Program-made: the position numbers and the translations under genes
Shown here: in pieces, positions 15,958 through 24,975 of the stretch
How the letters are laid out: the number at the start of each line of letters is the position of its first letter
Numbering within the stretch: position 1 is the first letter of the stretch
Assembly (NCBI RefSeq): GCF_000953675.1
Contig: NZ_LN679998.1
Location: 519,911 to 583,910 of the forward strand
Source of the DNA: Paraclostridium sordellii
GTDB taxonomy: Bacteria; Bacillota; Clostridia; Peptostreptococcales; Peptostreptococcaceae
Direction: 5' to 3'
DNA length: 64,000 bases
Notes under the pieces: model-generated
Told to the model about the DNA's origin: nothing
Seen by the model: only the letters and a program-made list of their open reading frames with translations
The model's database searches: none

Positions 15958-16286
15958 ATTTTAACTTATAAAAACAGTTTAATTAAAAGTAATATAAATA
16001 GCCGTATCATGAAAAAGTGATACGGCTATTTATATTACTTTTAATTAGTTTTAAACAACATGTTTATTACTATAAATTAATTAAATGTTATTTTAAATAA
16101 AATTGGGTATAAATTATAAAATAATATTCAAATAAGTCAGTTTAAAAGGAATATTCTGATATTTTTAAAAAGTTATAACAAATAATTAAAAAGAATATAT
16201 ATAGAAGAATAAATAGTAAAGTAAGTTTAAAAGGGTATCAGTGTTATTATACACAAGTAAAAATTTAAACATAGGATGGTAAAAAA
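15958..16286. other. Intergenic region with very long terminator hairpin
   Basis: A 329-bp gap. The first third is the long inverted repeat listed separately. The rest is AT-rich leader of the OpuC-type gene, with no clear operator; GTGT and ACAC near 16242-16255 could form a weak hairpin. Confidence 0.5.
15981..16050 (+). terminator. Terminator with 29-bp perfect stem
   Basis: Positions 15981-16009 pair perfectly with 16018-16046 around an 8-nt loop. The tip reads GCCGTATCA / TGATACGGC. Much longer than needed for termination. The same CGTATCA/TGATACG core recurs in the terminators at 24911 and 32476. Confidence 0.8.
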
Positions 16287-17831
16287 ATGCTTAATCAGAT
16301 ATTAAATATTTTAATTGAAAGAAGAGATTTTTTCATTGATTTAACTACTCAACATCTAGAAATTTCAATAATAGCTATTATTATTGCAGCTTTTTTAGGA
16401 CTTATTCTTGGAGTGATAATCAGTGAGTATGATAAATCTTCTAGTTTCGTATTGGGGTTGGTAAATTTTATTTATACTATTCCATCTATCTCATTATTAG
16501 GAATTTTGATTCCGTTTTCAGGAATAGGAAATACTACTGCAATAATTGCATTAACTATATATGGGCTACTTCCGATGGTGCGAAGTACTTATACAGGAAT
16601 AAAAAGTATAAATCCGATTATTATTGAAGCTGCAGAGGGAATGGGAAGTACTAGGTTTCAAATTTTATACAAGATAAAATTACCACTAGCAATTCCGGTT
16701 ATTATGTCAGGTTTAAGAAATATGGTTGTTATGACAATAGCTTTAACTGGTATCGCTTCATTTATAGGTGCAGGTGGTCTTGGAGTAGCAATATATAGAG
16801 GGATTACAACAAATAATGAAGCTATGACCATAGCTGGGAGTATATTAATTGCACTGCTTGCTTTAGGGCTAGATACTATACTTGGATTTGTAGAAAAATC
16901 ATTAAATAGAAAGAAAAATAAAAAACTGAGATTTAATAAAAAAATAATTTATTCATTAGCAGTTATATTGTTAGCAGTAGTTATAATTACTTCAGCATTT
17001 CATATTAAAAATGAAAAAAATACTATAAAAATTGCAACAAAGCCAATGACTGAACAATATATTATTGGAGAAATGATGAATAGTTTAATTGAAAATAAAA
17101 CAGAACTAAACGTTGAATTAACTCAAGGTGTTGGTGGAGGAACATCAAATATCCAACCGGCAATGATAAAAGGTGAATTCGATATATATCCAGAATATAC
17201 AGGAACAGCATGGAATAATGTTTTAAAAAAGAAAGATATATATAAAGAATCTATGTTTTCTAAATTACAAGATTTGTATAATAAAGATTATAAATTTAAA
17301 TGGATTGGAATGTATGGATTTAACAATACCTATGGTTTAGCAATAAGAAAAGAAATTGCAGACAAGTATAATATAAAAACTTATTCTGATTTAGCTAAAT
17401 ATTCGAAGGATTTAGTTTTTGGAGCTGAATATGATTTTTATGAAAGAAAAGATGGGTTTAATGATTTAAACAAAGCTTATGGATTTAAATTTAAGCGTAA
17501 TGTAGAGCTAGATATAGGATTAAAATATAAAGCTATGAAAAATAAAAACATTGATGTTATGAATATTTTTACTACAGATGGGCAACTAAATTCATCAGAT
17601 ATAGTTGTACTTAAAGATGATAAAAATTTCTATCCATCATATATGTGTGGAAATGTGGTTAGGGAAGAAGTTATAGATAAACACCCAGAGTTAAAAGCGG
17701 TTTTACTAGAATTAAGTAATAAAATAGATGATAAAGAAATGGCTAAACTAAATTATAAGGTAGAGGTAGAAGGAAAAGAGCCAAAGGCAGTTGCTCAAGA
17801 GTTTTTAATTGAAAGAGGGTTATTAAAGTAG
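16287..17831 (+). CDS. OpuC-type osmolyte ABC transporter, permease fused to binding protein
   Basis: A 514-residue fusion. Residues 1-215 are an ABC permease with about six helices and the coupling motif EAAEGMGSTRFQILYKIKLP, matching OpuCB/OpuCD. A further helix (about 220-242) leads to an extracellular substrate-binding domain (245-514) of the OpuAC/QAT type: IKIATKPMTEQYIIGEMM, GVGGGTSNIQPAMIKGEFD, YPEYTGTAW. It imports glycine betaine, choline or carnitine for osmoprotection. The fusion is common in Firmicutes. ATG at 16287 follows AGGATGG. The ATPase gene starts 10 bases after its stop. Substrate is inferred from family. Confidence 0.92.
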   Translation: MLNQILNILIERRDFFIDLTTQHLEISIIAIIIAAFLGLILGVIISEYDKSSSFVLGLVNFIYTIPSISLLGILIPFSGIGNTTAIIALTIYGLLPMVRSTYTGIKSINPIIIEAAEGMGSTRFQILYKIKLPLAIPVIMSGLRNMVVMTIALTGIASFIGAGGLGVAIYRGITTNNEAMTIAGSILIALLALGLDTILGFVEKSLNRKKNKKLRFNKKIIYSLAVILLAVVIITSAFHIKNEKNTIKIATKPMTEQYIIGEMMNSLIENKTELNVELTQGVGGGTSNIQPAMIKGEFDIYPEYTGTAWNNVLKKKDIYKESMFSKLQDLYNKDYKFKWIGMYGFNNTYGLAIRKEIADKYNIKTYSDLAKYSKDLVFGAEYDFYERKDGFNDLNKAYGFKFKRNVELDIGLKYKAMKNKNIDVMNIFTTDGQLNSSDIVVLKDDKNFYPSYMCGNVVREEVIDKHPELKAVLLELSNKIDDKEMAKLNYKVEVEGKEPKAVAQEFLIERGLLK

Positions 17832-17841
17832 GAGGATTATT

Positions 17842-18570
17842 ATGAATAATGATGTGATTATAAAAATGAAACATATTAAGAAAACTTATGATGATAAGGT
17901 TATTATCAAGGACCTTAATCTAGATATAAATAAAGGAGAATTTATTACTGTAATAGGAAGCTCTGGATGTGGGAAAACAACAGTATTAAAAATGATTAAT
18001 GGACTTAATACTCCAGATAAAGGAGATATATTTATAAATGGGAAAAATATAAAAAATGAAAATATTATAGAACTTAGAAGAAAGATTGGGTATTCAATTC
18101 AAGGCAGTGCTTTGTTTCCACATTTGACAGTAGAAAAAAATATTTCTTATGTACTAGATTTAATTAATGAAAAAAATAAGGATGAAATAAAAGAGTCTAT
18201 TTTAAAATTAATTAAAGTAGTAGGTTTAGAAGATAATATATTAAATAGATATCCAGATCAATTATCAGGAGGTCAACAACAAAGAGTAGGTATTGCAAGG
18301 GCACTAGCTGCACAACCAGATATATTATTAATGGATGAACCTTTTGGGGCGGTAGATGAAATAACAAGAAAGCAATTACAAAATGAGATTGTTAAAATTC
18401 ATAAAGATTTAGGAGTTACCACAATTTTTATAACTCATGATATAAAAGAAGCATTAAAGCTTGGTACTAGAGTTTTAGTAATGGATAAAGGCGAAATTGT
18501 TCAATTTAACAAACCTGAAATTATAAAAAATCATCCAGCAAATGATTTTGTTAAAGAGCTTGTATTATAG
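17842..18570 (+). CDS. OpuC-type ABC transporter ATP-binding protein
   Basis: A 242-residue ATPase with Walker A GSSGCGKTT (39-47), Q-loop SIQGSALFPHLT, signature LSGGQQQR, Walker B ILLMDEP and the H-loop ITHDIKEA. It energises the permease/binding fusion encoded just upstream. Many OpuCA/OpuAA proteins carry C-terminal CBS domains that sense ionic strength; here the protein ends right after the ATPase core, so that sensor is absent. ATG at 17842 follows TAGGAGGATTATT. A terminator closes this two-gene operon. Confidence 0.93.
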   Translation: MNNDVIIKMKHIKKTYDDKVIIKDLNLDINKGEFITVIGSSGCGKTTVLKMINGLNTPDKGDIFINGKNIKNENIIELRRKIGYSIQGSALFPHLTVEKNISYVLDLINEKNKDEIKESILKLIKVVGLEDNILNRYPDQLSGGQQQRVGIARALAAQPDILLMDEPFGAVDEITRKQLQNEIVKIHKDLGVTTIFITHDIKEALKLGTRVLVMDKGEIVQFNKPEIIKNHPANDFVKELVL

Positions 18571-18572
18571 AA

Positions 18573-18609
18573 ATTAAAAGAGACTATTTATAGTCTCTTT
18601 TAATTTTGT
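18573..18609 (+). terminator. Terminator after the OpuC-type operon
   Basis: A perfect 14-bp stem (18573-18586 with 18591-18604), 4-nt loop and T tail. Confidence 0.88.
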
Positions 18610-18796
18610 TATATGATTATAGACATATTAATAGATAAAATATAAATATATAATAAATGGATATAAGAAAATCACTACTTTATATAGAATTGTTTAGGTA
18701 GTAAAATAGACTAGTTATAATAAATAAAAAGTAGATTAGTTACTAATGGTTTTGGGTATTAAAATAATCCCTAAAAACAATAGAAAGGATTGGAGA

Positions 18797-19852
18797 ATGA
18801 AAAAAATATTAAAATTATTGAGTTTATCAATTTGTGTTATAGTAACATGTGCATTTTTTGTAGGATGTAGCAAAAAAACTTCAGAACAAATAAGTTTTCT
18901 TAACTATGGAGAAAATATAGATAAAGAAACTGTAAAACAATTTGAAAAAAAATATGGTATAAAAGTGAACATTGAGACTTTTGATGATATGGAAACAATG
19001 TACCAAAAAATCAGCAAAGGAGCAGGTCAATACGATGTTATTTTAGTATCTGATGCTTTGATGCCAAGGATGATTAAAAATAATCTTGTTCAAAAATTAA
19101 ATAAAGATAACATACCTAATATATCTCAGATGGATAAAGATTATTTAAATTTAAAAATTGATCCAGGTAATAAATATTCAGTTCCTTATATGTTTGGAAC
19201 AGTAGGACTTATTTATAATAAAGATGTAGTAAAAGAAAAAGTGGATAGTTGGGATATATTATGGAATGAAAAATATAAGGATAAAATCTTTATGTTTGAT
19301 ACTTATAGAGATACAATGGGAGCGGCATTAAAGAAACTTGGATTTTCTTTAAATACAACTAATCCAAAAGAGATTGAAGAAGCTAAGAATTTATTAATTA
19401 GTCAAAGAAAATCAGTAAATCCGATATATGGAGTTGATAATGGAACTACAATGATTCCAGCAGGAGAATCTGATATAAATATGATTTGGTCTGGAGAAGG
19501 ATTAAATCTTCAAGAAGAGAATCCTAATCTAGTTTATGTAGTACCTAAGGAAGGTGCAAATTTCTGGATAGATAGTTTATGCATACCTAATAATGCTAAA
19601 AACGTTGAAGGTGCTGAGAAGTTTATAAACTTTGTAAGTGATAAGGAAAGTGCATTAAGAATAGCTGATGAAATAGGATATACAACTCCAAATAAAGAAG
19701 CTAGATTAAAACAACCAGAAAAAGTTAAAAATAATCCTAATGCATATATGCCTAAAGAAATAATGGAAAGATGTGAAATATACACTGATTTTCCAAGTGA
19801 TGTTAAAAGACTATATGATGATGCATGGACACAAATAAAATCAGATAATTAA
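18797..19852 (+). CDS. PotD-like polyamine-binding lipoprotein
   Basis: A 351-residue extracellular binding lipoprotein. The signal peptide MKKILKLLSLSICVIVTCAFFVGC puts the lipidated cysteine at residue 24. The mature part matches spermidine/putrescine-binding PotD/PotF: ISFLNYGENIDKETVKQFEKKYG, YDVILVSDALMPRMI, VPYMFGTVGLIYNK, SWDILWNEKYKDKI and a late PNKEARL region. ATG at 18797 is used because GAAAGGATTGGAGA precedes it and the lipoprotein signal begins there; upstream in-frame codons lack a site. It is an orphan: no potA, potB or potC lies next to it, only an OpuC-type system upstream. It may serve a distant transporter. Confidence 0.9.
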   Translation: MKKILKLLSLSICVIVTCAFFVGCSKKTSEQISFLNYGENIDKETVKQFEKKYGIKVNIETFDDMETMYQKISKGAGQYDVILVSDALMPRMIKNNLVQKLNKDNIPNISQMDKDYLNLKIDPGNKYSVPYMFGTVGLIYNKDVVKEKVDSWDILWNEKYKDKIFMFDTYRDTMGAALKKLGFSLNTTNPKEIEEAKNLLISQRKSVNPIYGVDNGTTMIPAGESDINMIWSGEGLNLQEENPNLVYVVPKEGANFWIDSLCIPNNAKNVEGAEKFINFVSDKESALRIADEIGYTTPNKEARLKQPEKVKNNPNAYMPKEIMERCEIYTDFPSDVKRLYDDAWTQIKSDN

Positions 19853-19894
19853 AAAATAAAGAAAGGTCAATAAAATGACCTTTCTTTATTTTTT
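19851..19894. terminator. Bidirectional terminator between convergent genes
   Basis: A perfect 19-bp stem (19851-19869 with 19876-19894), with A runs before and T runs after on both strands. It serves potD-like (plus) and the GntP gene (minus). Confidence 0.92.
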
Positions 19895-19936
19895 ATAATA
19901 AATCGTATATTATATTCATTTACATATATATATACG

Positions 19937-21316
19937 TTAAACTCCAAATCGAATAGAAGTTAATATCACAACTATAGAAGTTACAAATATTGGAATAACC
20001 ACAGAAGTTACAAAGATGTCTTTATAAGCTTCCTTATGAGTCAAACCACAAATTGCAAGAGTAGTAATTACTGCTCCATTATGAGGAAGAGTATCTAATC
20101 CACCTGAAGAAAGTGAAGCGATTCTATGAAGAATTTCTGGCGGAATATGCAAAGCTTGGCTCATATGTAAATAGGTTGGAGCTAGAGCATTAAGGGAGAT
20201 TTCAAGGCCTCCAGAAGCTGAAGCTGTAAGACCACAAATTAAGTTTACCGATAAAGCCTCAGATATTATTGGATTTGATGAAATCCCAAAAATAAAAGAT
20301 TGTATAACACTAAATATTGCTAAAGATTTTATTACGCTTCCATACCCAACTATAGCACTAGAATTTAATAATGGTTTAAAAGAGTTAGTAACACCTATAT
20401 CTAGTACTGATTTTATATTTTTTATTTTTTTAAAATTAGTCAATAAAATAAATACATCAGCTAAAACTATAGCTATTATTACACTCCAAGTACCTGAAAC
20501 ATTACTTAATGTAGTATTAAATTTACTTAAATAACCTCCATCTATATTTTCATAATAAATTCTTGAGAAGAATAAGTTAGTTATGAAAATTATTACTATA
20601 GGAAGTATTGATTTTAAAATACTTGGTAAATCCTCATAATTTTCTAAAACTATATCATCACTATGATTTCCGTAACCCTCATTGTTAGCTTTAGCAGAAT
20701 TTACACGCTTTGTAAGCCAAATCATACCAAGTGATAACATCATAATACTTGCAAATATTCCTATAAATGGAGCGGCAAAAGTATCTGTTCCAAAATATTT
20801 CATTGGAATAACATTTTGAATTTCAGGGGAACCAGGTAATGCAGTCATAGTAAAAGTGAAAGCTCCAAGGGCTATTGTTCCAGGGATTAGCCTTTTAGGA
20901 ATATTTGCCTCTCTAAACAACATAGAAGCAATAGGATAAAGAATAAATGCAACTACAAATAAAGAAACACCTCCATAAGTAAGTATTGCTCCAGATAATA
21001 CTACTGCTAATACTGACTTATCTTTTCCAAGTTTTCTAGTTATAAAATGTGCTATTGATTTAGCATAGTCAACCTCTTCCATTAGCTTTGCAAAAATTGC
21101 TCCAGTCATGAAAAGAGGGAAGTAATTTTTTATAAAATTTGCAAATCCTAACATGTATACTTCTGTATAGTTAGCCATTAAATGTCCCTTAAATCCAGTA
21201 GTAATAATTATTGTTATCAATGCAATTATTGGAGCTGTAATTATTGTTGAGTATCCTTTGTAGGCAAGATACATTATAAGTATCAAAGATAAAATTAATC
21301 CTAATATGCTAAACAT
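19937..21316 (-). CDS. GntP family permease (gluconate / hydroxy-acid transporter)
   Basis: A 459-residue protein with about 12 hydrophobic segments. Family signs are the N-terminal helix with YKGYSTIITAPIIALI, YGGVSLFVVAFILYP, the loop FTMTALPGSPEIQNVIPMKYFGTD (TxxPGxP-x-x-Q-N-x-I-P), SASGGLEISL, and RIASLSSGGLDTLPHNGAV near the end. It imports gluconate or related hydroxy acids with protons. The start is odd: ATG at 21316 has no nearby ribosome binding site, while AAAGGAGA lies about 33 bases upstream, next to a TTG that opens a 5-codon frame ending in TGA. An in-frame TAA blocks extension of the gene upstream. It is divergent from the MarR gene. Confidence 0.87.
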   Translation of the reverse strand: MFSILGLILSLILIMYLAYKGYSTIITAPIIALITIIITTGFKGHLMANYTEVYMLGFANFIKNYFPLFMTGAIFAKLMEEVDYAKSIAHFITRKLGKDKSVLAVVLSGAILTYGGVSLFVVAFILYPIASMLFREANIPKRLIPGTIALGAFTFTMTALPGSPEIQNVIPMKYFGTDTFAAPFIGIFASIMMLSLGMIWLTKRVNSAKANNEGYGNHSDDIVLENYEDLPSILKSILPIVIIFITNLFFSRIYYENIDGGYLSKFNTTLSNVSGTWSVIIAIVLADVFILLTNFKKIKNIKSVLDIGVTNSFKPLLNSSAIVGYGSVIKSLAIFSVIQSFIFGISSNPIISEALSVNLICGLTASASGGLEISLNALAPTYLHMSQALHIPPEILHRIASLSSGGLDTLPHNGAVITTLAICGLTHKEAYKDIFVTSVVIPIFVTSIVVILTSIRFGV

Positions 21317-21476
21317 TATAATTTAATATCAAAATAATTTTGACAATCTCCTTTCTATAGCTATTTTAGTTTTTTTAATATTTCTTTATTTTACCCTTTA
21401 ACCAGTTGTATAAACAGATTTGATTATAATTTAAAATATTAAGTAAAATGAATGATTTATAATTAACCTATAAAAA

Positions 21477-21529
21477 AGTTGCATAAGCAACTAATATATG
21501 GTATATTATATAAAGTTGCGTATGCAACT
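21477..21529 (+). promoter_or_regulatory. Twin palindromic operators before the marR-MATE unit
   Basis: Two near-identical 16-bp palindromes, AGTTGCATAAGCAACT (21477-21492) and AGTTGCGTATGCAACT (21514-21529), are 37 bp apart centre to centre. AT-rich promoter elements (TATATT/TATTAT) lie between them, and the second ends just before the marR ribosome binding site. The arrangement fits autorepression by the MarR protein. The unit may also affect the divergent GntP gene. Confidence 0.8.
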
Positions 21530-21549
21530 AAAAGGAAGGTGGATTTGAT

Positions 21550-21987
21550 ATGAATAAAGATAACTATGAGAAGAAAAGACATATAGGCAAATATATATCT
21601 CAATTATATAGAAAATCGAGTGTATTCATAAATAAAGAATTAGCTAAATATGGTATTAGATCAGGACAACTTATGTTTTTAATGGATTTGTACCTTAAAG
21701 ATGGAAAAAATCAAGAAGAAATATCAGAAAGATTAAAGATAGATAAGGCTACAACAGCTAGAGCATTAAAAAAATTAGAAGAACAAGATTTTATAAAAAG
21801 AATTAGAGATGATAATGATAAAAGGTCTAATAAAATATATTTAACAGATACATCAAAAGATTTAAAAGAAGAAGTATATGGTGTTTTAGATGAATGGAAT
21901 GAAAAAATAAGTAAAAGTTTAACTAGAGAAGAAAAAGAAACTTTAGCAAATTTGCTTGAAAAAGTATGTAAAAACATAAATGCATAA
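21550..21987 (+). CDS. MarR family transcriptional regulator
   Basis: A 145-residue winged-helix repressor. The N-terminal dimerisation helices (1-40) lead to the DNA-binding core: EISERLKIDKATTARALKKLEE is the recognition helix-turn-helix and RDDNDKRSNKIYLTD the wing with the typical D-x-R-D/S-x-R turn. C-terminal helices complete the dimer. ATG at 21550 follows AAGGAAGGTGGATTTGAT. It precedes a MATE efflux gene by 11 bases and sits behind two matching palindromes, so it likely represses itself and the pump until a toxic ligand binds. Confidence 0.93.
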   Translation: MNKDNYEKKRHIGKYISQLYRKSSVFINKELAKYGIRSGQLMFLMDLYLKDGKNQEEISERLKIDKATTARALKKLEEQDFIKRIRDDNDKRSNKIYLTDTSKDLKEEVYGVLDEWNEKISKSLTREEKETLANLLEKVCKNINA

Positions 21988-21998
21988 GGAGGTTATTA

Positions 21999-23381
21999 AT
22001 GAATAAATCTGATAACATATTAGGAACAGAATCAATAAGTAAGTTATTATTAAAATATTCAGTACCAGCAATTATAGGAATGATGGTAAATGCACTTTAT
22101 AATGTGGTAGATAGGATGTTTATAGGAAATATACCAGGGGTTGGACCTATGGCAATAACAGGACTTGGAGTGACTATGCCGATAATGACAATAATAATTG
22201 CATTTGGGATGCTTGTTGGTATAGGTGCAGTTACAAACACATCTTTAAAGTTAGGTGAAGGGAAGAGAAAAGAAGCAGAAAAAATTGTAGGTAATGCAAT
22301 AACTTTGGCAATAATAATAGGATTTATATTAACAATAGTTGTAGCTATGTTTTTAAGCAAAATACTTATGATGTTTGGTGCTAGTGAAGGTACTCTACAG
22401 TATGCAAAAGATTATATGGGTGTTATATTAATTGGGACTATATTTAGTATAATGGCTATGATGTTTAACAACTTGATAAGAGGCGATGGTAACCCAAAGC
22501 TTTCAGCTATTATAATGGCCGTTGGTTGTTTCACTAATATAGTATTAGACGCAGTATTTATATTTGTATTTAACATGGGAATACAAGGAGCTGCACTTGC
22601 TACTATTATATCTCAAGGAATTACAGCTATATGGGGGCTTTTATATTACTCAAGAGGAAAGTCAAATGTAAAACTTAAAAAAGCCAATTTAAAGTTAGAT
22701 AAAAAAATAGTTTTAACAATATTTGCAATAGGAGGAGCTCCATTTGCAATGCAACTAGCTACGAGTTTAGTTCAACTTACAATTAATCACTCTCTAAAGA
22801 GCTATGGAGGAGATTTATCAATAGGTGCAATGGCAACAATAAGTTCAATAAATATGATCTTTGTAATGCCTGCATTTGGGCTAGTACAAGGAATGCAACC
22901 AATAGTAGGATTTAACTATGGAGCAAAAAAATATGATAGAGCTAAAAAGACTTTAAGAATTACTTTAGTAGCATCAACTATTATATTTATATTAGGATCT
23001 TTAGTTGTACAATTTGATCCACAATTATTAGTTGGAATGTTTAATAAAGATCCACAACTTATGAGTATAACTGTAAATGGATTAAAAAAATATTTATTTG
23101 CATTACCAATAATAGGAGTATCAATCGTAGGTACTAATTATATACAATCAACAGGAAATGCAAAGATGGCTATGATATTAAGCTTATTAAGACAAGTTAT
23201 AGTATTAATACCTATGGTTTTAATTTTACCTAAATTTTTTGATTTAAATGGTGTTTGGTTTGCGCAACCAACTGCTGATATTGTATCATCTATTTTAACA
23301 GGTATAGTTTTACTTAAAGAAATTAGAAAATATCCTCAAATTCAAGAATCTGAATTAATGGAAGTCATAGAAGTTTTATAG
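21999..23381 (+). CDS. MATE family multidrug efflux transporter
   Basis: A 460-residue protein with 12 hydrophobic helices in two homologous halves. Each half opens with the MATE pattern: KLLLKYSVPAIIGMMVNALYNVVDRMFIGN in the first, and a matching PFAMQLATSLVQLTINHSL in the second, with GLVQGMQPIVGFNYGAKKYDRAK. It exports drugs or dyes using sodium or proton gradients. ATG at 21999 follows AAGGAGGTTATTA. Cotranscribed with marR, which supports a drug-efflux role. It resembles MepA-type proteins, but the exact substrate is unknown. Confidence 0.93.
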   Translation: MNKSDNILGTESISKLLLKYSVPAIIGMMVNALYNVVDRMFIGNIPGVGPMAITGLGVTMPIMTIIIAFGMLVGIGAVTNTSLKLGEGKRKEAEKIVGNAITLAIIIGFILTIVVAMFLSKILMMFGASEGTLQYAKDYMGVILIGTIFSIMAMMFNNLIRGDGNPKLSAIIMAVGCFTNIVLDAVFIFVFNMGIQGAALATIISQGITAIWGLLYYSRGKSNVKLKKANLKLDKKIVLTIFAIGGAPFAMQLATSLVQLTINHSLKSYGGDLSIGAMATISSINMIFVMPAFGLVQGMQPIVGFNYGAKKYDRAKKTLRITLVASTIIFILGSLVVQFDPQLLVGMFNKDPQLMSITVNGLKKYLFALPIIGVSIVGTNYIQSTGNAKMAMILSLLRQVIVLIPMVLILPKFFDLNGVWFAQPTADIVSSILTGIVLLKEIRKYPQIQESELMEVIEVL

Positions 23382-23384
23382 TAT

Positions 23385-23428
23385 AAAAGGAGTATTTTAA
23401 TGGAGTAGCATTAAAGTACTCTTTTTTT
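23385..23428 (+). terminator. Terminator after the MATE gene
   Basis: An 18-bp stem with G-U pairs (23385-23402 with 23409-23426) followed by T residues. Confidence 0.87.
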
Positions 23429-23526
23429 ATTAAAAGCTAAATTATTATATAAGGTTTTCATAAGAAAAACCGTATAATGATAAGATAAGAAAATTTCAAG
23501 TAATATATAAATTGTGGAGGATAGAA

Positions 23527-23934
23527 ATGATATATAAATGGTCGGATGACTTACTAACAGGGAATACACAAATTGATACAGAACATAAAGAGCTTATAAA
23601 AGCAATTAATGATTTATTAGAAGCTTGTAGTAAGGGAAAAGGTAGAGCTGAAATAGAAAAAACAGTAAAATTCTTATCTTCTTATACGAAAACTCATTTT
23701 GGACACGAAGAAGTTTTACAAATGAAATACAAATACCCTGATTTTGAAAATCATAAAAGGTATCATAAACATTTTGTAGATACTGTTGATAACATACAGA
23801 AGAAGCTCTTAGCAGATGGTCCAAGTATTGCTTTAGTTGGTGAGATTAATAGTAAAGTTGCAAATTGGATAATAAGCCATATAAAAAGAGAAGATGTTAA
23901 AGTAGCAGCACATATAAGAAATAATTCTAAGTAA
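23527..23934 (+). CDS. Bacteriohemerythrin
   Basis: A 135-residue four-helix bundle that binds oxygen at a di-iron site. All ligands are visible: H20 (DTEHKEL), H57 and E61 (HFGHEE), H76 and H80 (HKRYH), H118 and D123 (HIKRED). In anaerobes such proteins are thought to scavenge or sense oxygen or nitric oxide. ATG at 23527 lies behind GTGGAGGATAGAA; an upstream in-frame TTG at 23512 overlaps the ribosome binding site and is rejected. It is monocistronic. Next comes an aldo/keto reductase with its own ribosome binding site. Confidence 0.94.
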   Translation: MIYKWSDDLLTGNTQIDTEHKELIKAINDLLEACSKGKGRAEIEKTVKFLSSYTKTHFGHEEVLQMKYKYPDFENHKRYHKHFVDTVDNIQKKLLADGPSIALVGEINSKVANWIISHIKREDVKVAAHIRNNSK

Positions 23935-24076
23935 ATTAAGTATATATTTTATCACTACTTAAAATGGGGGCAATAGCTCCTATTTTTATTTTTGCAATAT
24001 AATACTATTTTAAAAAATATTGCATGATATAATAATTAAAAGCAATTCAAAATATGAAATGGGGGAGAGATATTTT

Positions 24077-24913
24077 ATGAGCAAAAAGATTAGAACACTT
24101 AACAATGGATTAAAAGTACCTGCAATAGGATTTGGAACATATAAATCAGGAAGTGATGAAGAAACTGCTAAAATAATAAAAAGCGCTTTAGATTCAGGGT
24201 ATCAAATGATAGATACTGCTTATTTTTATGGAAATGAAGTAGGTATAGGTAGGGGTATAAAAGAAAGTAAAATAGATAGAGAAGAAATATTTTTAGTAAC
24301 TAAGCTTTGGAATGATGATCATGGTTATAAAAAAGCTATTGAAGCTTTTAATAAATCATTAAAAAATTTAGGTGTAGATTATATAGACTTATATTTAATT
24401 CATTGGCCAAATAAATTAAATTCTGAAACGTGGAGAGCTTTTGAACATCTATATGAAATAGGAAAAGTAAAATCTATAGGAGTTTGTAATTTTAAAGAGA
24501 TTCACTTAGAAGAATTAAAGCAGAGCGCAAAAATAATGCCTATGGTAAATCAAGTAGAGATTCATCCTTACAGTACTAAGAATGAAATAATTAATTATTG
24601 CAAAGATAATAATATACAAGTTGTTGCGTGGAGTCCTATAAGTAGAGGAAAAATATTTAGTGAAGAGTTGATGATTGATTTATCACAAAAATATAAAAAG
24701 ACAATAGCACAAATAGTATTAAAATGGCATATTCAAAAGGGTATTATTCCTATACCAAAATCATCAAATGAAAATAGAATAAAGGAAAATATAGAAGTAT
24801 TTGATTTTGAGCTTTCTAAGGAAGATATGATAGCTATTGATTTATTAAATAAAGGTGATGATATGTCTGTATCAAATCCACCATCTAATACAACATATAA
24901 TGACTTTATATAA
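24077..24913 (+). CDS. Aldo/keto reductase
   Basis: A 278-residue NADPH-dependent oxidoreductase of the AKR superfamily. The catalytic tetrad is complete: D46 and Y51 (IDTAYFYGNE), K76 (LVTKLW) and H109 (YLIHWP). The cofactor-binding end reads IPIPKSSNENRIKEN. It reduces aldehydes or ketones in the cytoplasm. The first in-frame ATG is at 24020, but ATG 24077 is chosen because GGGGGAGAG is well placed and MSKKIRTLNNGLKVPAIGFGT is the usual N-terminus. It is closed by a bidirectional hairpin shared with the convergent dehydrogenase gene. Confidence 0.93.
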   Translation: MSKKIRTLNNGLKVPAIGFGTYKSGSDEETAKIIKSALDSGYQMIDTAYFYGNEVGIGRGIKESKIDREEIFLVTKLWNDDHGYKKAIEAFNKSLKNLGVDYIDLYLIHWPNKLNSETWRAFEHLYEIGKVKSIGVCNFKEIHLEELKQSAKIMPMVNQVEIHPYSTKNEIINYCKDNNIQVVAWSPISRGKIFSEELMIDLSQKYKKTIAQIVLKWHIQKGIIPIPKSSNENRIKENIEVFDFELSKEDMIAIDLLNKGDDMSVSNPPSNTTYNDFI

Positions 24914-24958
24914 AATGAAAAACCGTGTCATAAGAAAATGATACGGTTTTTCATTTTA
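24911..24958. terminator. Bidirectional terminator between convergent genes
   Basis: A 20-bp stem with one G-U (24911-24930 with 24939-24958), 8-nt loop; tip CCGTGTCA / TGATACGG. The stop codon of the reductase is its first three bases. Confidence 0.9.
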
Positions 24959-24975
24959 TATAAATAAATATATAT

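Noticed and set aside
15981-16046. Long hairpin as a MITE or insertion element
   Set aside because: No target-site duplication or internal sequence was seen; a terminator role explains the position, though the shared core is reported as a finding.
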